Shown: positions 35,463 through 44,236, counted from the stretch's first letter. The stretch: 64,000 nt of DNA from NORP240 sp965222175 (GCA_965222175.1 OZ244938.1:682001-746000), one strand, 5' to 3'. The notes: a model not told the origin generated them from the sequence alone. A program made the numbers and translations.

Positions 35463-37013
35463 TCAGACGACCACAAACTGGCCCATCATGCCCTGATCCT
35501 CGTGTTCCAGGATATGGCAATGGTACATGTAGGGGTTGGACTCGTCGGGAAAGTCCTCGAAGCGCATGACGATACGGACCAGTTCGCCCGAGCCGACTTT
35601 TACCGTGTCCTTCCAGCCCAGTTCATTGGCCGGAGGCAGACGGCCGTTGCGGTCCAGGATCTGAAACTGACCGTGGTGAATGTGAAACGGGTGGGCCATC
35701 GGCGAGTCGTTGGTCAGTTCCCAGATTTCCGTGGTGTTGACCGGTACGGTTTCGTTGATGAAGTCGATGTCCATCATCCGTCCATTGATGGACGAATGAC
35801 CGCCGCCATGGCCGCCTCCCAGCCCGGTGCGGGCACCGGTACCCGGGCCCCGGTCCTCGCCGCTGCGTGAACCGAAACCCATGGAGAGTCGAAGCTGGCG
35901 CACCTGCATCTGCTCGCTGATGACGGGGCGCCCGATGGCGGCCAGTTGCAAGGGCAGGGTGGCGTTGTCCTGCAGGGTGGTTGCCGGGCTGATGCGCAGC
36001 AGGTCGAATGACTGGGCATTCAGCGAACGCATAATGCGACTCATGGCCCCCTGGAACACCGGAAAGCTGTTCTGTTGCGGCAGGCTGACCAGGGTGACGT
36101 CACGGCCGTCGCTGAAGTCGACGATGATCTCGGCCCGCTCCCCAGGCGCCAGCTCAAGATTGGATAGCGCCACCGGGTGTGCCAGCAGGCCGCCGTCGCT
36201 GGCGACCTGGCTGAACTGCCTGCCGTCGCTGAAGGCGAAGGTAAAGGTGCGGGCATTGGCGCCATTCAGCAGCCTGAATCGCACCAGGCGCGTGGTGGGT
36301 TGGAAAGCGGGTTGCCAGGTGCCGTTTACCAGGATGGTGTCACCGTGCATGCCCTTGACCATGTCATCGTAGATGGACATGTAGCTGAAACTGCCATCCG
36401 CCGCGAAGCGCCGGTCCTGGACGATCAGCGGAATGTCGTCGATGCCATAGTCCCGGGGCAGGCCAAGCGTGTCCTCGGCGACATCGTTAACCAGGATCAT
36501 TCCGGCCAGTCCCCTGAACACCTGTTCACCGGCATTGTGAAGCACGTGAGAGTGGTACCAGAAGGTGCCACCATTCTGCATGACACGAAACGACGGGCTC
36601 CAGGTCTGCCCCGGCCCGATCTGTTGATGGGGACCGCCATCCTCGCTGGCCGGCACGTGAAATCCATGCCAGTGCAGACTGGTGGCTTCGTCCAGTTGGT
36701 TGGTTACGGTAAAGGCGACCTGTTCATCCCGGCGCAACAACAGGGTTGGGCCCAGGTAGTCACCATTGATGCCCAGTGTGTCAGTGGAGGTATTGGGAAG
36801 GAACTGCCGATTCCCCGATTGCACCTGCAGCGCATAGTGGCGGACACCGGACTCCAGGCGGCCGGTTTCCAGTGGCGGTGTGGCCAGCGTATTGGCAAAC
36901 GTCGCGGCATCGACGGCGGACTGGGCGGCAGCGCGGGACAACCGCCCGGGCAGGCCTGTCGCACTGAGCGCGCCAAGGCCCAGTGCCTGAAGTGTTCTGC
37001 GTCTGTTTATCAT
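35463..37013 (-). CDS. Tat-exported multicopper oxidase
   Basis: 516 residues with a twin-arginine-type signal (MINRRRTLQALGLGALSATG). All four copper-binding motifs are intact: HWHGFH (residues 114-119), WYHSHVLHN (152-160), HPFHIHHGQF (441-450) and YMYHCHILEHEDQGMM (495-510), giving one type 1 and one trinuclear site. Layout resembles CueO/bilirubin oxidase-like three-domain enzymes. A Gly/His-rich loop at about 381-410 (GLGGGHGGGH) precedes the last domain, in the region where CueO has its Met-rich segment, so a metal-related role is possible. It would couple oxidation of a substrate, possibly Cu(I) or a phenol, to O2 reduction. Confidence 0.92.
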   Translation of the reverse strand: MINRRRTLQALGLGALSATGLPGRLSRAAAQSAVDAATFANTLATPPLETGRLESGVRHYALQVQSGNRQFLPNTSTDTLGINGDYLGPTLLLRRDEQVAFTVTNQLDEATSLHWHGFHVPASEDGGPHQQIGPGQTWSPSFRVMQNGGTFWYHSHVLHNAGEQVFRGLAGMILVNDVAEDTLGLPRDYGIDDIPLIVQDRRFAADGSFSYMSIYDDMVKGMHGDTILVNGTWQPAFQPTTRLVRFRLLNGANARTFTFAFSDGRQFSQVASDGGLLAHPVALSNLELAPGERAEIIVDFSDGRDVTLVSLPQQNSFPVFQGAMSRIMRSLNAQSFDLLRISPATTLQDNATLPLQLAAIGRPVISEQMQVRQLRLSMGFGSRSGEDRGPGTGARTGLGGGHGGGHSSINGRMMDIDFINETVPVNTTEIWELTNDSPMAHPFHIHHGQFQILDRNGRLPPANELGWKDTVKVGSGELVRIVMRFEDFPDESNPYMYHCHILEHEDQGMMGQFVVV

Positions 37014-37228
37014 CAGCTTATCCGGCCGTACTTCCGGCTATGAATCGGTCACACCGGGTAAAGCCGTTGCATTGCTTCCCGGATCGGTGGCCGTACTCTT
37101 CTTCGGAGGAGGAATTGTAGCGGAATTTCGCCGTGAAATTCGACTCGACTCCAGTGATCGAAGCATCGCGGCAAAGTTCGCAGTGTCGCGCCTGGATTCA
37201 CGATTCGCAATTATGTGGCCCCACTTGA

Positions 37229-37325
37229 TTTAATGGGACTGCGGGAAAACTTTTCTCCTCTGGTGATTTTTCCGAAGCTTTTCACTTCCGCCCATCACCC
37301 ATCCAGGTCTTCACAGGGTTCGAAA
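37229..37325. repeat. Diverged copy of the structured intergenic element
   Basis: Segment 37288-37325 matches 35187-35224 at 30 of 38 positions, including GGTCTTCAC and TTCGAAA. Upstream it also has a hairpin of CGGGAAAA/TTTTTCCG type. The two copies are in the same orientation and flank the multicopper oxidase gene. Confidence 0.5.
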
Positions 37326-37414
37326 GAGTGATTCCAGTGTGATGGTTACGTTGAGCAAGCTGCTGACTTCCGGGTTCGGCTGCGGATTCAACTGGTTATT
37401 GCCACTGAAAGTCT

Positions 37415-37438
37415 TTCAACGTCTGCTATCAAGCGAAC
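37415..37438 (-). repeat. Degenerate 'TCGGCTTAAAAGCGGAC' repeat, copy 1
   Basis: Read on the minus strand: TTCGCTTGATAGCAGACGTT. Similar words occur at 38290, 41996, 43486, 46978, 47966, 48801 and 54071. All copies lie within the accessory region, mostly in non-coding DNA; the one at 43486 sits beside a gene relic. Confidence 0.4.
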
Positions 37439-37682
37439 CGTACATTTGTAGTTGAGTCAGGTTTAAAGACTACTTGATGATCAGAGGTTCCCTGAATGCA
37501 CCTGATGTCTATTGCAGTCCACCACCTTTCGGTTCTTCATGTCCAGTATCCCCTTGAGAAACAACCTCATCAAGCCCGGCGCGAGTTTTTGAAAAATAGT
37601 GTTAACTTTTTTCCATCAGCCCGCGTCTGAATAAGTAAGGATGCGCACCTTAACCATTTGTTATTCTTCGGGAGACAGTATG

Positions 37683-38036
37683 ATGAAGAAGTTTATTTTT
37701 TCTATGGTAGTAGTATGCGCGTTTACTGCACCGGCCGTGGCCAGTGCAGGTGAAACAGCTGGTGAAACAGTTGGTGAAACGGCTGGTAAAACAAAGGCCG
37801 GCATCGTACAAGAACAGATCAGAATCACTTACAGCCCGGAAATGGCGTCCACAGTCGAGGGGCGAGAACGATTGGAGCGTAAGATTCGCGAGGCGGCTGC
37901 CGAAGTTTGCGGCCCGCAACACCTGCGTCGCGCAGGTTCGCTCAGTCTGATGATCGCGAACCGTAACTGCTACCAAAAGGCGGTGGCGGATGCGATGAGT
38001 GCGATTAAGCTGCCCCGCATCGCAACTACGGACTGA
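37683..38036 (+). CDS. UrcA-family secreted protein
   Basis: 117 residues from the second of two adjacent ATGs (37680 and 37683), which has the better spacing to GGAGA at 37671. A signal peptide (MKKFIFSMVVVCAFTAPAVA) is followed by an imperfect tetrapeptide repeat, GETAGETVGETAGKT. The UrcA domain then shows 'IRITYSPEMASTVEGRERLE', 'KIREAAAEVCGPQ', a second cysteine in ANRNCY and 'VADAMSAIKLP'. The two cysteines probably form a disulfide. The family is common in alpha- and gammaproteobacteria; its role is unknown. Confidence 0.85.
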   Translation: MKKFIFSMVVVCAFTAPAVASAGETAGETVGETAGKTKAGIVQEQIRITYSPEMASTVEGRERLERKIREAAAEVCGPQHLRRAGSLSLMIANRNCYQKAVADAMSAIKLPRIATTD

Positions 38037-38289
38037 ACTTAAAGCAAACTCCTACGTACGCCTCCGGGGCAGGTCAAAACGGCCTGTCCCGGCCAGGTCT
38101 AACCGCATGGACATTGTTCCCAGCCCCGATCAGGTCAGGTGTCTTTACTGAAATACGAGGGTGTGCCTGGATTTGCCGAAGCCACAGAAGCTTAAAAGCT
38201 TTGCTCAACGTATACGCAGCCCGGGAGGCGGTAAAACTTTTCGGTTGTGATCGACCAGGAGCGGACTCATGACAGTGAACAAATTACTG

Positions 38290-38312
38290 AAATCGGCTTA
38301 TAAGCGGACATA
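38290..38312 (+). repeat. Degenerate 'TCGGCTTAAAAGCGGAC' repeat, copy 2
   Basis: AAATCGGCTTATAAGCGGAC, in the 320-bp gap between the UrcA gene and the HAD relic. Nothing else was recognised in that gap apart from a GGGCAGG/CCTGTCCC-type hairpin near 38070 without a T tract. Confidence 0.4.
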
Positions 38313-38356
38313 GGTTAACTTACAATCTCGAATTCAGGCATATACAAAGATCAGCC

Positions 38357-38629
38357 TTATAATTCGAGAAGATTCCGCAGAGGATTTAGGCTAGTCAATT
38401 TGAAATCATAGCAACTACCTATTCCTTCTGACCATGGCAAATGCTTTTCTAACCAGATCGCATTAAATCCTACCTCTGATGCGCCTACTACATCTGCTAT
38501 TGGATCATCCCCCACAATCCAACTTTGATTAGGAATTATCTCAAGCTCTTCTGATATGGATTCGAATGTTTTCTGATTATCTTTATTCATTCTTTGGTCA
38601 CACATTTGGAAGTAAATTTTCAGGATCAA
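38357..38629 (-). pseudogene. HAD-hydrolase C-terminal remnant
   Basis: The frame encodes only the last third of a HAD-superfamily hydrolase: 'ELEIIPNQSWIVGDDPIADV' (motif 4 region, GDD) then 'VGASEVGFNAIWLEKHLPW'. The nucleophile motif DxD and the cap domain are missing. Its 5' end overlaps the stop of the gene at 38598 in another frame, so the missing part was replaced, not just unsequenced. An ATG at 38590 exists, but a catalytically complete product is impossible. Base composition is AT-richer than the flanking core genes. Confidence 0.7.
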
Positions 38630-39082
38630 ACGGCGGATACCGTATCCATTCCCAGACTACGAGCCATTCTCCTCTTCTTCCAATAAGACACACACCGTAG
38701 TCACCAGCGTAGTCTTCATCGTCACACCTGACAATATCATTGTGAGGTGGCCTGAATATTAGAAAGAGTTCACCGTTCACTTGTCCCTTATACTTAGTGC
38801 CAAAGTGTATAGAGACTGATCCATTAAGTTGACCTGCCTTCAATCGTTTACCACCAGCTTCTGAGATCAATCGAGTTAGTAATTCTGATTGCGCACAGCT
38901 CAGAACAATCAAAGACTCACTTTGATCACGTACAATAAAGTTACTATCTTCAGGTAAGTTCTCGCATTTTGGTCGATTATCATAGAGTTCTCGCTCATCC
39001 AAAGTGTCGGTTACCTTTAAGAAAAAAATACCTTCTCCCGAGAACCAATTAACTGAACGGTAATCCTTCTCAATAATTTCTA
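38598..39082 (-). pseudogene. 3' part of a gene split by the IS256-type element
   Basis: Encodes 158 residues plus stop downstream of the target-site codons Leu-Glu-Ile, starting IEKDYRSVNWFSGEGIFFLK and ending in 'WIRYPPFDPENLLPNV'. The 5' part is at 40471-40639. Removing the IS and one 9-bp target copy rejoins both in one frame, giving a 214-residue protein with an N-terminal membrane helix and a soluble domain. As it stands an artificial start inside the IS end could give a 195-residue hybrid. No family is recognised. Confidence 0.8.
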
Positions 39083-40479
39083 GAGTTATAACTGAATCTG
39101 GTGTTTGAGTGAGGTTGAAAAAAGGCGGCGTATCTGGTTGATTTGTTGTTGCGAAGCACCAAAACAACCAATGGAGATACACCACCTATGAGCAAGAATA
39201 ACGTTGTAAAGCTGTCCAGTCGAGACACGATTGATGATCCGTTAACCGAGTTGCTGAGGAAAGGCGCCGGGCAGTTGATTTACCAGGCTGTGGAGTCAGA
39301 GTTGCAGGAGTTGCTGGCGGAACACAGCGAGCGGCGAACGGAAGGCGGCAAAGCAGGCGTGGTGCGTAACGGCCATCTGCCGGCTCGCCAGCTACAGACA
39401 GGGCTGGGTCCGGTTACGGTCAAGATCCCCAAGGTACGCGCCAAGACCGGTGAGCCGGTGACGTTTCGCTCGGCCTTGGTACCCCCGTATGTGCGCAAGA
39501 CCAAATCGTTGGAAGCGGCGCTGCCCTGGTTGTATTTGAAAGGGATTTCCAGTGGCGAGATGGGCGATGCACTGAAGGTCTTGGTGGGAGCGGATGCAGA
39601 GGGTCTGTCGGCCAGCACAGTGTCGCGGCTGAAACAGGTCTGGGCGCAAGAGTACCAGCACTGGAACGAGGACCGTCTGGAGAAGGATCGCTGGGTGTAT
39701 GTGTGGGCTGACGGTGTCTACAGCGGCCTGCGGGCGGAGCAGACTAAGCTGTGCGCCCTGGTGGTGATTGGTGTGAATGCGCGTGGACAGAAGCGTTTTC
39801 TGGCGATTGAGGATGGAGTGCGGGAATCCACCCAGAGCTGGCGCGAGGTGCTGCTGAAGCTGAAGGCGCGCGGAATGAATATACCGGAACTGGCCATTGG
39901 CGATGGGGCCATGGGCTTTTGGGCGGCGCTGGAAGAAGTGTATCCGGCGAGCCGTCAGCAACGCTGCTGGATGCACAAGACCGTGAATGTGTTGAACTGC
40001 CTGCCGAAATCGGTCCAGCCGAAAGCTAAAAAGGCACTGCATGCCATCTGGCAGGCACCAACCAAGGCCGAGGCGGAAAAGGCCTTCGATCTGTTCATCG
40101 AGACGTATGAGCCGAAGTATCCGAAAGCCACCGTCTGCTTGCAGAAAGACCGGGAGGAACTGATGGCCTTCTATGATTTCCCAGCTCAGCACTGGCAGAG
40201 CATACGGACCAGTAATCCGATTGAATCGACCTTCGGGACGATCCGCCACCGGACCAAACGTTCCAAGGGCTGCCTTTCACGAGACGGTATGCTGCACATG
40301 ATGTTCAAGTTAGGTCAATGTGCCGAGAAGAAATGGAGACGATTAAGGGGTTTCGATTACCTGGCGAAAGTGGTAACCGGAATCAAATTCAAAGATGGTG
40401 TTGAGGTGACAACAGTCGATCAGGCCGCCGCTTGATTCAACTGATCAAACACCAGATTTGACAATAACTCTAATTTCTA
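39074..40479 (+). mobile_element. IS256-family insertion sequence with 9-bp target duplication
   Basis: The element spans 39083-40470 (1388 bp), bounded by direct repeats TAATTTCTA at 39074-39082 and 40471-40479. Terminal inverted repeats of 26 bp match at 21 positions: both ends begin GAGTTAT and share an inner AATCTGGTGTTTGA. An 8-9 bp duplication is typical for IS256. The intact duplication and full-length transposase point to recent insertion. Confidence 0.92.
39188..40435 (+). CDS. IS256-family (mutator-type) transposase
   Basis: 415 residues from the ATG at 39188, with GGAGA 12 bp upstream; an earlier in-frame start would begin at the IS end. DDE residues are visible in WVYVWADGVYSG (first Asp), LAIGDGAMGFW (second Asp) and 'RTSNPIESTFGTIRHRTKRS' (Glu). 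The C/D(2)H-type motif 'QRCWMHKTVNVL' of the family is present. It appears complete and is likely active. Confidence 0.95.
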   Translation: MSKNNVVKLSSRDTIDDPLTELLRKGAGQLIYQAVESELQELLAEHSERRTEGGKAGVVRNGHLPARQLQTGLGPVTVKIPKVRAKTGEPVTFRSALVPPYVRKTKSLEAALPWLYLKGISSGEMGDALKVLVGADAEGLSASTVSRLKQVWAQEYQHWNEDRLEKDRWVYVWADGVYSGLRAEQTKLCALVVIGVNARGQKRFLAIEDGVRESTQSWREVLLKLKARGMNIPELAIGDGAMGFWAALEEVYPASRQQRCWMHKTVNVLNCLPKSVQPKAKKALHAIWQAPTKAEAEKAFDLFIETYEPKYPKATVCLQKDREELMAFYDFPAQHWQSIRTSNPIESTFGTIRHRTKRSKGCLSRDGMLHMMFKLGQCAEKKWRRLRGFDYLAKVVTGIKFKDGVEVTTVDQAAA

Positions 40480-40639
40480 GTGCCAATTCCGTAAGAGGAG
40501 AAATTCTGAATAGGAGATAGAGTCTGGCCTGAAGAGTGTCCGGTATAAGCCAGTTTTTCGCTGCATAATAAAATCCCAAGAGTGACAACATAAAAACAAT
40601 CAGGGATGTGGCTATTACTGCTTTCCAAGTAATTTTCAT
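40471..40639 (-). pseudogene. 5' part of the gene split by the IS256-type element
   Basis: The first 56 codons of the interrupted gene: MKITWKAVIATSLIVFMLSL begins a single N-terminal membrane helix or uncleaved signal, then 'PDTLQARLYLLFRISPLTEL' and Ala-Leu-Glu-Ile at the insertion point. Translation now runs a few codons into the IS terminal repeat and stops (end near 40445). The rest of the gene is at 38598-39082. Confidence 0.8.
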
Positions 40640-40710
40640 ACAAGTGGGCCGTGTATCTCCAATCCAAAATCAGTATCCCACTGAAATGGGGAGATTTCTA
40701 CAATCCATAC

Positions 40711-41872
40711 CTAGGGACCATCTGAAAAACTGACGTTTTTATAAGATGGGGTTAGATTTTTGGAAAAAATGACAAAAACAGGCATAACGAGCACCATTTA
40801 CTCTCTTGTTTTCGCCCTCCGGCGCCCAATGGGCGCCAGACAGGCGCACCTGTCCCTATGTCACCAGATATTTTCTCGCCATCATCATATTACTGAACCC
40901 GGCAAGTATATAAAGCCGCTCGGTGTTCTTGGCAAGTCCTCGGTAGCGCACTTTGTTGTACCCAAAGATTCGCTTAATGTAGAAGAAGCTGTGTTCAACT
41001 TTGGCTCGCACACCCGCTTTCAGTTGTTCCAGTTTTGCAACCGGATCGCCTTCAGGAAGCTTCGCTCGCTGGCCTGGACGCATGGCTATTTGCCAGTCAA
41101 CCTCTCGCCCTTGATGTTCGGGTCGTTGCCCAATCCCAAGGTACCCCGCATCGCCCCAGACTCTTTGTTCCGCGCCATGCAAAAGCTGATCAGCTACCGC
41201 AATATCATGAACATTCGCAGAAGTGGTGGCGATGCTGTGAATCAGGCCGAAAGCATCGTCCGTGCCAATGTGCATCTTCATTCCAAAGTGCCACTGATTA
41301 CCTTTCTTGGTTTGATACATTTCTGGGTCTCGCTCACCGCTTCTGTTCTTGGTAGAGGACGGCGCGCTCAGAATCGTGGCATCAACGATACTGCCTTCAC
41401 GCAGGATCAGACCTTGTTCAGCCAAATGACCATTGATGGTTTTAAAGATCATTTTGCCGAATTTGTGTTCTTCCAGAAAATGCCTGAAGTTCAAAATGGT
41501 TGTCTCGTCCGGCAAATTACCGCTGAGCCGAAGACCCGCGAACTGGCGCATAGACTCAATCTCATACAAGGCATCTTCCATTGCCGGGTCGCTCAGGTTA
41601 TAGAAAAGTTGCATCGCATGAACGCGCAGCATTACAGGCAGCGGATACGGTGGCCGGCCCGTTTTCCCCTTGTGATACTTCTTGATCAGTTGCTGTTCCA
41701 GTTTCTTCCAGGGGATAAGCTTGTCCATTTTTTCCAGAAAGATCTCTCGACGCGTTTTCTTTTTCTTGATGGCAAACTCAGCTTCGGCAAAGGTCAACTG
41801 GCTCATAATTGACTCCTTCTGGTTGGAAGCTACATTATGCCAAAAAATACGAGTTTTTCAGAGGTTCCCTAG
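40711..41872 (-). mobile_element. IS5-family insertion sequence with CTAG target duplication
   Basis: The element spans 40715-41868 (1154 bp) between CTAG copies at 40711-40714 and 41869-41872. Terminal repeats GGACCATCTGAAAAACT and GGAACCTCTGAAAAACT match at 15 of 17 positions. A 4-bp C/TTAG/A target is typical of the IS5 group. It is inserted in non-coding DNA about 70 bp upstream of the split gene. Confidence 0.9.
40856..41806 (-). CDS. IS5-family transposase
   Basis: 316 residues, intact. Motifs: N-terminal 'GRPPYPLPVMLRVHAMQLFY', first catalytic Asp in GSIVDATILSAP, 'HFGMKMHIGTDDAFGLIHSI', second Asp in VWGDAGYLG, and the Y-R-E-K region 'RAKVEHSFFYIKRIFGYNKV'. GGAGTC precedes the ATG. 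The complete frame and good ends indicate a functional element. Confidence 0.95.
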   Translation of the reverse strand: MSQLTFAEAEFAIKKKKTRREIFLEKMDKLIPWKKLEQQLIKKYHKGKTGRPPYPLPVMLRVHAMQLFYNLSDPAMEDALYEIESMRQFAGLRLSGNLPDETTILNFRHFLEEHKFGKMIFKTINGHLAEQGLILREGSIVDATILSAPSSTKNRSGERDPEMYQTKKGNQWHFGMKMHIGTDDAFGLIHSIATTSANVHDIAVADQLLHGAEQRVWGDAGYLGIGQRPEHQGREVDWQIAMRPGQRAKLPEGDPVAKLEQLKAGVRAKVEHSFFYIKRIFGYNKVRYRGLAKNTERLYILAGFSNMMMARKYLVT

Positions 41873-41995
41873 AATGGTGGAAATGGCGGTTTGGATTCGT
41901 GATTTCCGCTTTGGGTTCTTTGGAGACCCTTTAGCTTTCGGTACTGAACGTCAGCTATTTTCGAAGCGGAACTAGCACAACATTGATTCTAGTGC

Positions 41996-42020
41996 CGAAA
42001 TCGACTTAAAAGCGGACCTT
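41996..42020 (+). repeat. Degenerate 'TCGGCTTAAAAGCGGAC' repeat, copy 3
   Basis: CGAAATCGACTTAAAAGCGG followed by ACCTT, in the 360-bp gap between the IS5-type element and the PEP-CTERM gene. No gene is seen in this gap. Confidence 0.4.
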
Positions 42021-42143
42021 GTGAAATGAGTATCCAACTTCGAACTAGATTGCTGGGAATTTAATTCTCACGTCGAACATTACAATTGGCCGCTGTTACC
42101 GCCGGGCGATTCAAGGCACGTCACCACCGGCTTTATGAGCAAC

Positions 42144-42171
42144 AAAAAAACGGCTCCTGACACAAGAGCCG
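42144..42171 (-). terminator. Rho-independent terminator of the PEP-CTERM gene
   Basis: On the minus strand: CGGCTC, 9-nt loop, GAGCCG, then seven T. It lies about 60 bp beyond the stop codon at 42231. Confidence 0.88.
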
Positions 42172-42230
42172 CTATTTTGGATGATTACGTGACCCGCTGG
42201 CGGCGCTGGGCAGTCGCCGGGTGGGGTGAG

Positions 42231-43091
42231 TTACAAACAGGCCGACTTTTGTCTCTTATACCGTGCCAGCCTGAGACCGGCTAGTCCCAGTACGAGGAGA
42301 GCCAGCGATGGGGGCTCTGGCACGGCGCCAGTCATACATTCAGGGAGGCTCGGATCGACGTCGCACGGAAAAACTTGTGCCGCGGTGCCTTGCACGCCCA
42401 CCGTGAAGCCGTTCCAATTCTCGTTCGATAGGCTACGCCAGCTAACCGTGTCAAACGCACCAGTGAATCGCAGCGAGCCATGGGGTTCGCCGGTGCCAAG
42501 TAGTTGGTATTCGAAAACCCCACCGCCGAGATCGACGACCACTTTGTTCGAGGTACCAACGCCCCACCAACCCTGATCGTTAGGCCCGTTACCATCAATG
42601 TCGCCGCCGGGGCCACCAAAACTCAGGATTTCGAAATCCTGGTCGAAAGCGTAGCCATTCCCGTTGAGGCTGACGTATGAGAATACCGGATTGGCGATCG
42701 CCTGCGAAAAAGTCAGGGTCTGATTGCCAGCCTTGTTCAGCGCAATCATCTCGCTAGCGGTGGGGATATTGTCAACACCATTGGATCCGGTGCTTGTAAA
42801 CGGCGAGGTTGCGGCGTTTCGACCGAGGCCGCCACTACTCCCCTGAGCAAAATAATCTGTCCCGGTGCCGCTTTGGAAGAACGAGATACCTTGCGGATTG
42901 TTGTAGGTGACACCGATGGTCTCGGAGCCAGAAGTAATGGTACCTTCCGCGGTGAAGCCATTCGTGTTTGAGGAAGTCATCCAATCCGTCCAATTGATCG
43001 GCACGGCATTCGCGTAAAGACTGCAGCACAGCAGTGCGACAGCACTCAGGTAAACAGTTGAATTGCGGGTAATGGTTGTTGTTATCGTCAT
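42231..43091 (-). CDS. PEP-CTERM sorting-domain secreted protein
   Basis: 286 residues from the ATG at 43091, which has AGGAGA 6 bp upstream; 10 in-frame codons earlier have no such site. The signal peptide (STVYLSAVALLCCSLYANAV) is followed by a Gly/Ser/Asn-rich beta domain ('DQDFEILSFGGPGGDIDGNG') and ends with the sorting tail VPEPPSLALLVLGLAGLRLA plus a basic cluster. PEP-CTERM proteins are processed by an exosortase and usually end up in the outer envelope or extracellular matrix. No exosortase gene is in the window. Confidence 0.92.
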   Translation of the reverse strand: MTITTTITRNSTVYLSAVALLCCSLYANAVPINWTDWMTSSNTNGFTAEGTITSGSETIGVTYNNPQGISFFQSGTGTDYFAQGSSGGLGRNAATSPFTSTGSNGVDNIPTASEMIALNKAGNQTLTFSQAIANPVFSYVSLNGNGYAFDQDFEILSFGGPGGDIDGNGPNDQGWWGVGTSNKVVVDLGGGVFEYQLLGTGEPHGSLRFTGAFDTVSWRSLSNENWNGFTVGVQGTAAQVFPCDVDPSLPECMTGAVPEPPSLALLVLGLAGLRLARYKRQKSACL

Positions 43092-43530
43092 CTTGGTCTC
43101 CTGGCGTGCAGGGATCTCCATGTGTCAAATTAACTTTGCTTTGGGCTTTAGACCCAGCACGTACTGTGCCAACATCGACAACTCATTGTAAAAACAGAAG
43201 TTTTAGGATGCGCATCGGGGCTACTTGGCGAGGATTGTAAAATCTATTGACAAATTCTTCCCGGCTGGAACGCCCGTTTGGAGGGATAACAATTATTAAT
43301 CATACACACACGAATAAAATTTCACGACCGAGCTGCGTGTCATCCGCGTCTTCCATCCAAAGATTATTCCTCAAAATTAGTCACTTAGACGAAATCATCG
43401 ATTGCAACAAATCTTGACAGATTTCCCAGATTTCGATCCATTGGATCGTGATGGACGCTCGTACATTAGCTATCGCCAAACGGCAGCTTCGGGTTTAAAA
43501 GCGGAAGTTACTGTAAAGAATCCTGACAGG
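43092..43530. other. Non-coding stretch
   Basis: 439 bp without a supported gene. The right end contains a copy of the degenerate repeat (43486-43510, TTCGGGTTTAAAAGCGGAAG). The left part should carry the promoter of the PEP-CTERM gene. Confidence 0.5.
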
Positions 43531-43671
43531 TTGTTATCTACCTCTAGTCTGCGGGCGCCAGCTAGACTTCCCGGCATCGAGTAATTGCCTTCGTGGCATG
43601 CATACTCATAAAGTTGACCATCTATGGTGTGAAAACTAAGCTCCGCTGTCCAGGGTTGACTGTACAGGTCA
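43531..43671 (-). pseudogene. Relic of a 'PDLQGVW' family gene (last 46 codons)
   Basis: This 141-bp segment aligns without gaps to 48943-49083, the 3' end of the intact gene at 48939-49958, with 7 mismatches (about 95% identity). It encodes DLYSQPWTAELSFHTIDGQL and then 'YEYACHEGNYSMPGSLAGAR'. Homology stops sharply on both sides, so only this piece was copied or retained. The frame is open beyond, but the flanks are unrelated. Confidence 0.85.
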
Positions 43672-43906
43672 CAAATCCCAAAACATAGGATAACCCATGA
43701 TATCATCATGTATTCCATATCTGTTTCTCGCTATTTCGGTTTCTTGTTTTGAGGGTACTAAGCAGTTCCGAAACTTATACTAGCAGTACGACATAATTTA
43801 CAAGATTCTAACCCCAGCAGAACGTAAACGTCCCATTCCGAGCTACTTGTTATGCACCCAAAACCTGGGGATCATTTTCAGGAGTCGTGTCAGATTAGGT
43901 CTAAAA

Positions 43907-44236
43907 TTAATTCAATCTAGCCGTCATGCAATAGGCAGTATGTTCGACACCGTTGGGGATTCTGATGACGCCATTCGGCGTCTCGGGGTGGATTTCTTCT
44001 CGAAAAACTTCATTTCGTCGCCAAAAACAGTGCCAAGCGCCAGGCTTAGTGGCGTGCTGTAGCACGTATTCCCGTCGAAATCCATTTTCATTAGTAATAT
44101 AAAATGAAATTTTCCACCCTTGCTCTAAAAGTTGAGGAAGGCCAACTTCCGAACGTTCCCACCAAGGGTCAGGAGATTGCGCTAGAGACGTAATATAAAG
44201 GAAACATACAAATATCGTAATACAGAATTTTTTCAC
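43907..44236 (-). CDS. Small secreted protein, unknown
   Basis: 109 residues. A GTG start at 44236 is supported by AAGGAGGA at 44241-44248 directly upstream. The signal peptide (KKFCITIFVCFLYITSLAQ) precedes a compact domain with 'SPDPWWERSEVGLPQLLEQG', 'WKISFYITNENGFRREYVLQ', 'WHCFWRRNE' and 'HTAYCMTARLN'. Two cysteines in the mature part may pair. No family is recognised. AT-rich, and isolated between a relic and an IS element. Confidence 0.65.
   Translation of the reverse strand: MKKFCITIFVCFLYITSLAQSPDPWWERSEVGLPQLLEQGWKISFYITNENGFRREYVLQHATKPGAWHCFWRRNEVFREEIHPETPNGVIRIPNGVEHTAYCMTARLN

Larger units (their letters stand above)
37014..37682. other. Non-coding region upstream of UrcA gene
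   Basis: 669 bp with no supported gene. It holds a relative (37229-37325) of the structured element at 35146, one inverse copy of the 'TCGGCTTAAAAGCGGAC' repeat at 37415-37438, and a GAGGTTCCCT word near 37483. The presumed promoter of the multicopper oxidase (minus strand) should lie at its left end. Confidence 0.5.

Noticed and set aside
38357..39185. Toxin-antitoxin pair
   Set aside because: Two adjacent small minus-strand frames looked like a pair, but one is a HAD fragment and the other is the 3' half of an IS-split gene.
43402..43584. 60-codon plus-strand ORF
   Set aside because: Lies across a degenerate repeat and the relic of the secreted-protein gene; no ribosome site or domain.
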